Origin: Baffinella frigidus
Taxonomy: Eukaryota > Cryptophyceae > Cryptomonadales > Baffinellaceae
DNA length: 15,618 nt
Direction of reading: 5' to 3'
NCBI GenBank assembly: GCA_026770585.1
Contig: MU647495.1
Location: 50,922 to 66,539, forward strand
Within the stretch, counting starts at the first letter, position 1. Each line of letters starts with the position of its first letter. Of the stretch, positions 13,984-15,618 are shown in pieces. The notes below the pieces were generated by a model, which was not told the DNA's origin, did no database searches, and saw only the letters and a program-made list of their open reading frames with translations. Both the position numbers and the translations under genes were made by a program.

Positions 13984-14582
13984 CGGGCGGTCGTAGGAGC
14001 AAGAACTGGGCAAAGCCCTGGGGTTTCACGTCGCCTTTGACGCCGATAACGTAATCTTTCAGGATGAACTTTACTGGGCACCCATAAAATCAAGAAATCC
14101 TGGGTGTTCCGCGTTCCCATTTGCTTTGAGACCTCCCACCCTCGACTTTTATCTCGGCGGTCCGCACCAGGGCACAAGTTCCTTTTTCACGCACACTCGT
14201 TCGCAAATCCTGGTACAATTTAAAAAAAAAAACATTATACCCGCGGCAAAGAGCTCCGTTTCCCATAACTTTTGGCGTGTTTCTCGGGAAGAATCAACTT
14301 TACACGAACGAAATATCATTTTACTACACGATCTCGAAAATTGAACTTCTGACCTGGCGTGGTCTACGTAGCATTCGACGCCGACAACAAAACCTAACCC
14401 TGCCAACTATTTAAATTGAATTCTCGGGGACTGGACAGTATGGGTAGATTTTGTGAGAGTTTCAGTGTGTTTCAATCAATTTCTAGGCGAAAGAACTGGC
14501 GGGCGCCCGCGGCTTCCACGTCGCCTTCGTCGGTGCGACCGCCCGTCCACGCCCACCTCCGCCCACACTTCCTGTATTCAGG
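13984..14582 (+). pseudogene. Echoes of EEP exon 7
   Basis: The direct 3' echoes are at 13984-14050 (a stop in place of Gln) and, shorter, at about 14354-14391 and 14487-14531. The stretch 14536-14582 is an inverted copy of the exon's first part with its acceptor. A further decayed inverted piece is at about 14678-14705. Confidence 0.65.
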
Positions 14583-15090
14583 GTTGAGGTTTAGGGATTA
14601 GGGATTCGTGATTCGGGATTCGGGACCAGGGATGAGGGGTTAGGGATTAGGTTTTGAGGGAAGTTGTAAAATGATATCGGCGACGTGGAAGCCGCGGGCG
14701 ATAACGTAAATCTTCTTGACTGAACTTCATTGGGTACCAATCACATCAAGAAATCCGGGGTGTAACGCGTAAGGGAGGTTCCCTTTTGCTTTCAGACGTC
14801 CCACTCTCGACTTTTCTCTCGGCGTGCAGCGCTCAGTTAATCCTGGTAACCACACGAGGCTACCCAGGCGAACAGAATAAAAGGGACTTTTAAAGTTTTG
14901 TAGGGAGATGATCACTTTACCGACCGCTCAGCGGTCGGTCGGTTATAAATCACTTATGGATAGGCCCTACTTGTACAGCCCCCGGGTTTTATTCTGTTTG
15001 CCTGGTTAGCCTCGTGTGGAACGGTGGTTCTTTTTTTTGCTTTGAGACGTCCCACTCTCGATTGTTTTCTCGGCGGGCAGCGCTCTCAAA
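14059..15090. repeat. Dispersed repeat with TTTGCTTTGAGACGTCCCACTCTCGA
   Basis: Related stretches lie at about 14059-14165, 14708-14830 and 15028-15090. They share (A)TCAAGAAATCC.GGGTGT and GCTTTGAGACGTCCCACTCT. No coding signal or further EEP exon is recognised between 13848 and 15618. Confidence 0.7.
14850..15019. mobile_element. Inverted-repeat element with 33-bp ends, 2 mismatches
   Basis: CCACACGAGGCTACCCAGGC at the left repeats inverted, with two mismatches over 33 bp, at 14987-15019. A CCGACCGCTCAGCGGTCGGT hairpin sits in the middle. Confidence 0.85.
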
Positions 15091-15115
15091 CTCCCTCGCA
15101 TGTAGAGTAGGCATC

Positions 15116-15267
15116 ATATTCATCTCGTAAGATAACTGAATCAGTTCCTTTTTGATAGGAGGTTGAATAGGATAAATCAGTTAGGGTACAGTAAATTTAA
15201 TTGGGCCCCCTAATTAAATGAAAACGCTAAGTAGGGAACTGATTCAGTTATCTTTCGAGATGAATAT
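15116..15267. mobile_element. MITE-like family D, copy 1
   Basis: The ends ATATTCATCTCGTAAGATAA (33 bp, one mismatch) are inverted, total 152 bp, with an AT-rich interior (AATTTAATTGGGCCCCCTAA). Confidence 0.85.
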
Positions 15268-15309
15268 TGTATTGGGCATTCGTGGCTGCGGTGGAGCATT
15301 GCCGTGGAC

Positions 15310-15445
15310 TTCATTTCGAAAGATAACTGAATCAGTTCCCTAATTAGCGTTTTCATTTAATTAGGAGGCCTTATTAAATTTACTATGCCCTAACTACTTT
15401 CTCCTATTCAACCTCCTACTGAAAAGGAACTGATTTCCGAGATGA
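15310..15445. mobile_element. MITE-like family D, copy 2 (opposite orientation)
   Basis: The interior is the reverse complement of 15116-15267. The right end has lost about 10 bp. Only 42 bp separate the two copies, making a large inverted pair. Confidence 0.8.
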
Positions 15446-15618
15446 GACTGCTGCAGCGCAACAGCTCTCGAGAACACAATGTCGATCTATGATTTATGAG
15501 GCCCACTTCGTTACAGGACTGTCCCACTTCCATCCCACAGATCTGCCGATAGCGCTCTAGGTTCATAACCTGATCTCGTAACCACGAACCTGAATCAGAT
15601 TCGGAAAGGAGGGGGGGG

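Larger units (their letters stand above)
13655..14670. repeat. Inverted pair containing the EEP exon 7 acceptor
   Basis: The stretch 13655-13792 (repeat tract, TACAG acceptor and first ~40 bases of exon 7) is present inverted at about 14536-14670, inside an exon 7 echo. Confidence 0.85.

Overview
The window is nuclear DNA of a eukaryote, most likely a protist or microalga. The genes are split into short exons (54-177 nt) by large introns. Nearly every 3' splice site reads AG|G. The sequence between exons is packed with TTTAGGG-like (plant/algal/alveolate-type) tracts and with short non-coding inverted-repeat elements (MITE-like). There are no bacterial operons or Shine-Dalgarno starts. The AG|G rule, weak donors and telomere type would suit an alveolate such as a dinoflagellate or chromerid, but that placement is inference.

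Two divergent, partial genes can be read. On the minus strand, five exons (6539-6616, 4725-4841, 4056-4109, 2873-2950, 1147-1239) join in phase 0 into 140 codons. These align without gaps to the N-terminus of exportin-5 (nuclear export of pre-miRNA/dsRNA). The start codon is not resolved and the gene runs off the left edge. On the plus strand, seven exons between 8886 and 13847 join with matching phases into about 247 codons: a charged N-terminus, Ala-rich helices, then the first two motifs (ATWN and LQE) of an endonuclease/exonuclease/phosphatase (EEP) domain. This gene runs off the right edge. About 1.8 kb of repeat-bearing, apparently non-coding DNA (7050-8820) separates the two genes.

The striking feature is what fills the introns. 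Every confidently placed internal exon is surrounded by partial copies of itself, called 'echoes' here. Copies of an exon's 5' part lie upstream and copies of its 3' part lie downstream, usually with some adjoining intron. Between successive echoes sits an insert: a MITE-like inverted-repeat element, a telomere-like tract, or a TC/GA tract. Echoes differ from the live exon mainly at synonymous third positions and carry in-frame indels, so they look like formerly coding or paralog-derived sequence. Several echoes at 3100-3566 read straight through an exon-exon junction that now holds an intron. The whole looks like introns growing, and perhaps arising, by repeated insertion with long (about 40-80 bp) duplication of exon edges.

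Region by region: 1-1140, telomere-like tracts and exportin exon-5 echoes; 1147-1239, exon 5; 1240-2870, echoes, a GTTTCGG array and hairpin elements; 2873-4109, exons 4 and 3 with echoes and elements; 4110-6180, exon 2 with echoes and minisatellites; 6181-7050, exon 1 with echoes; 7050-8820, intergenic; 8820-8863, a 44-bp palindrome; 8886-13847, the EEP gene; 13848-15618, its last visible intron, rich in inverted-repeat elements.
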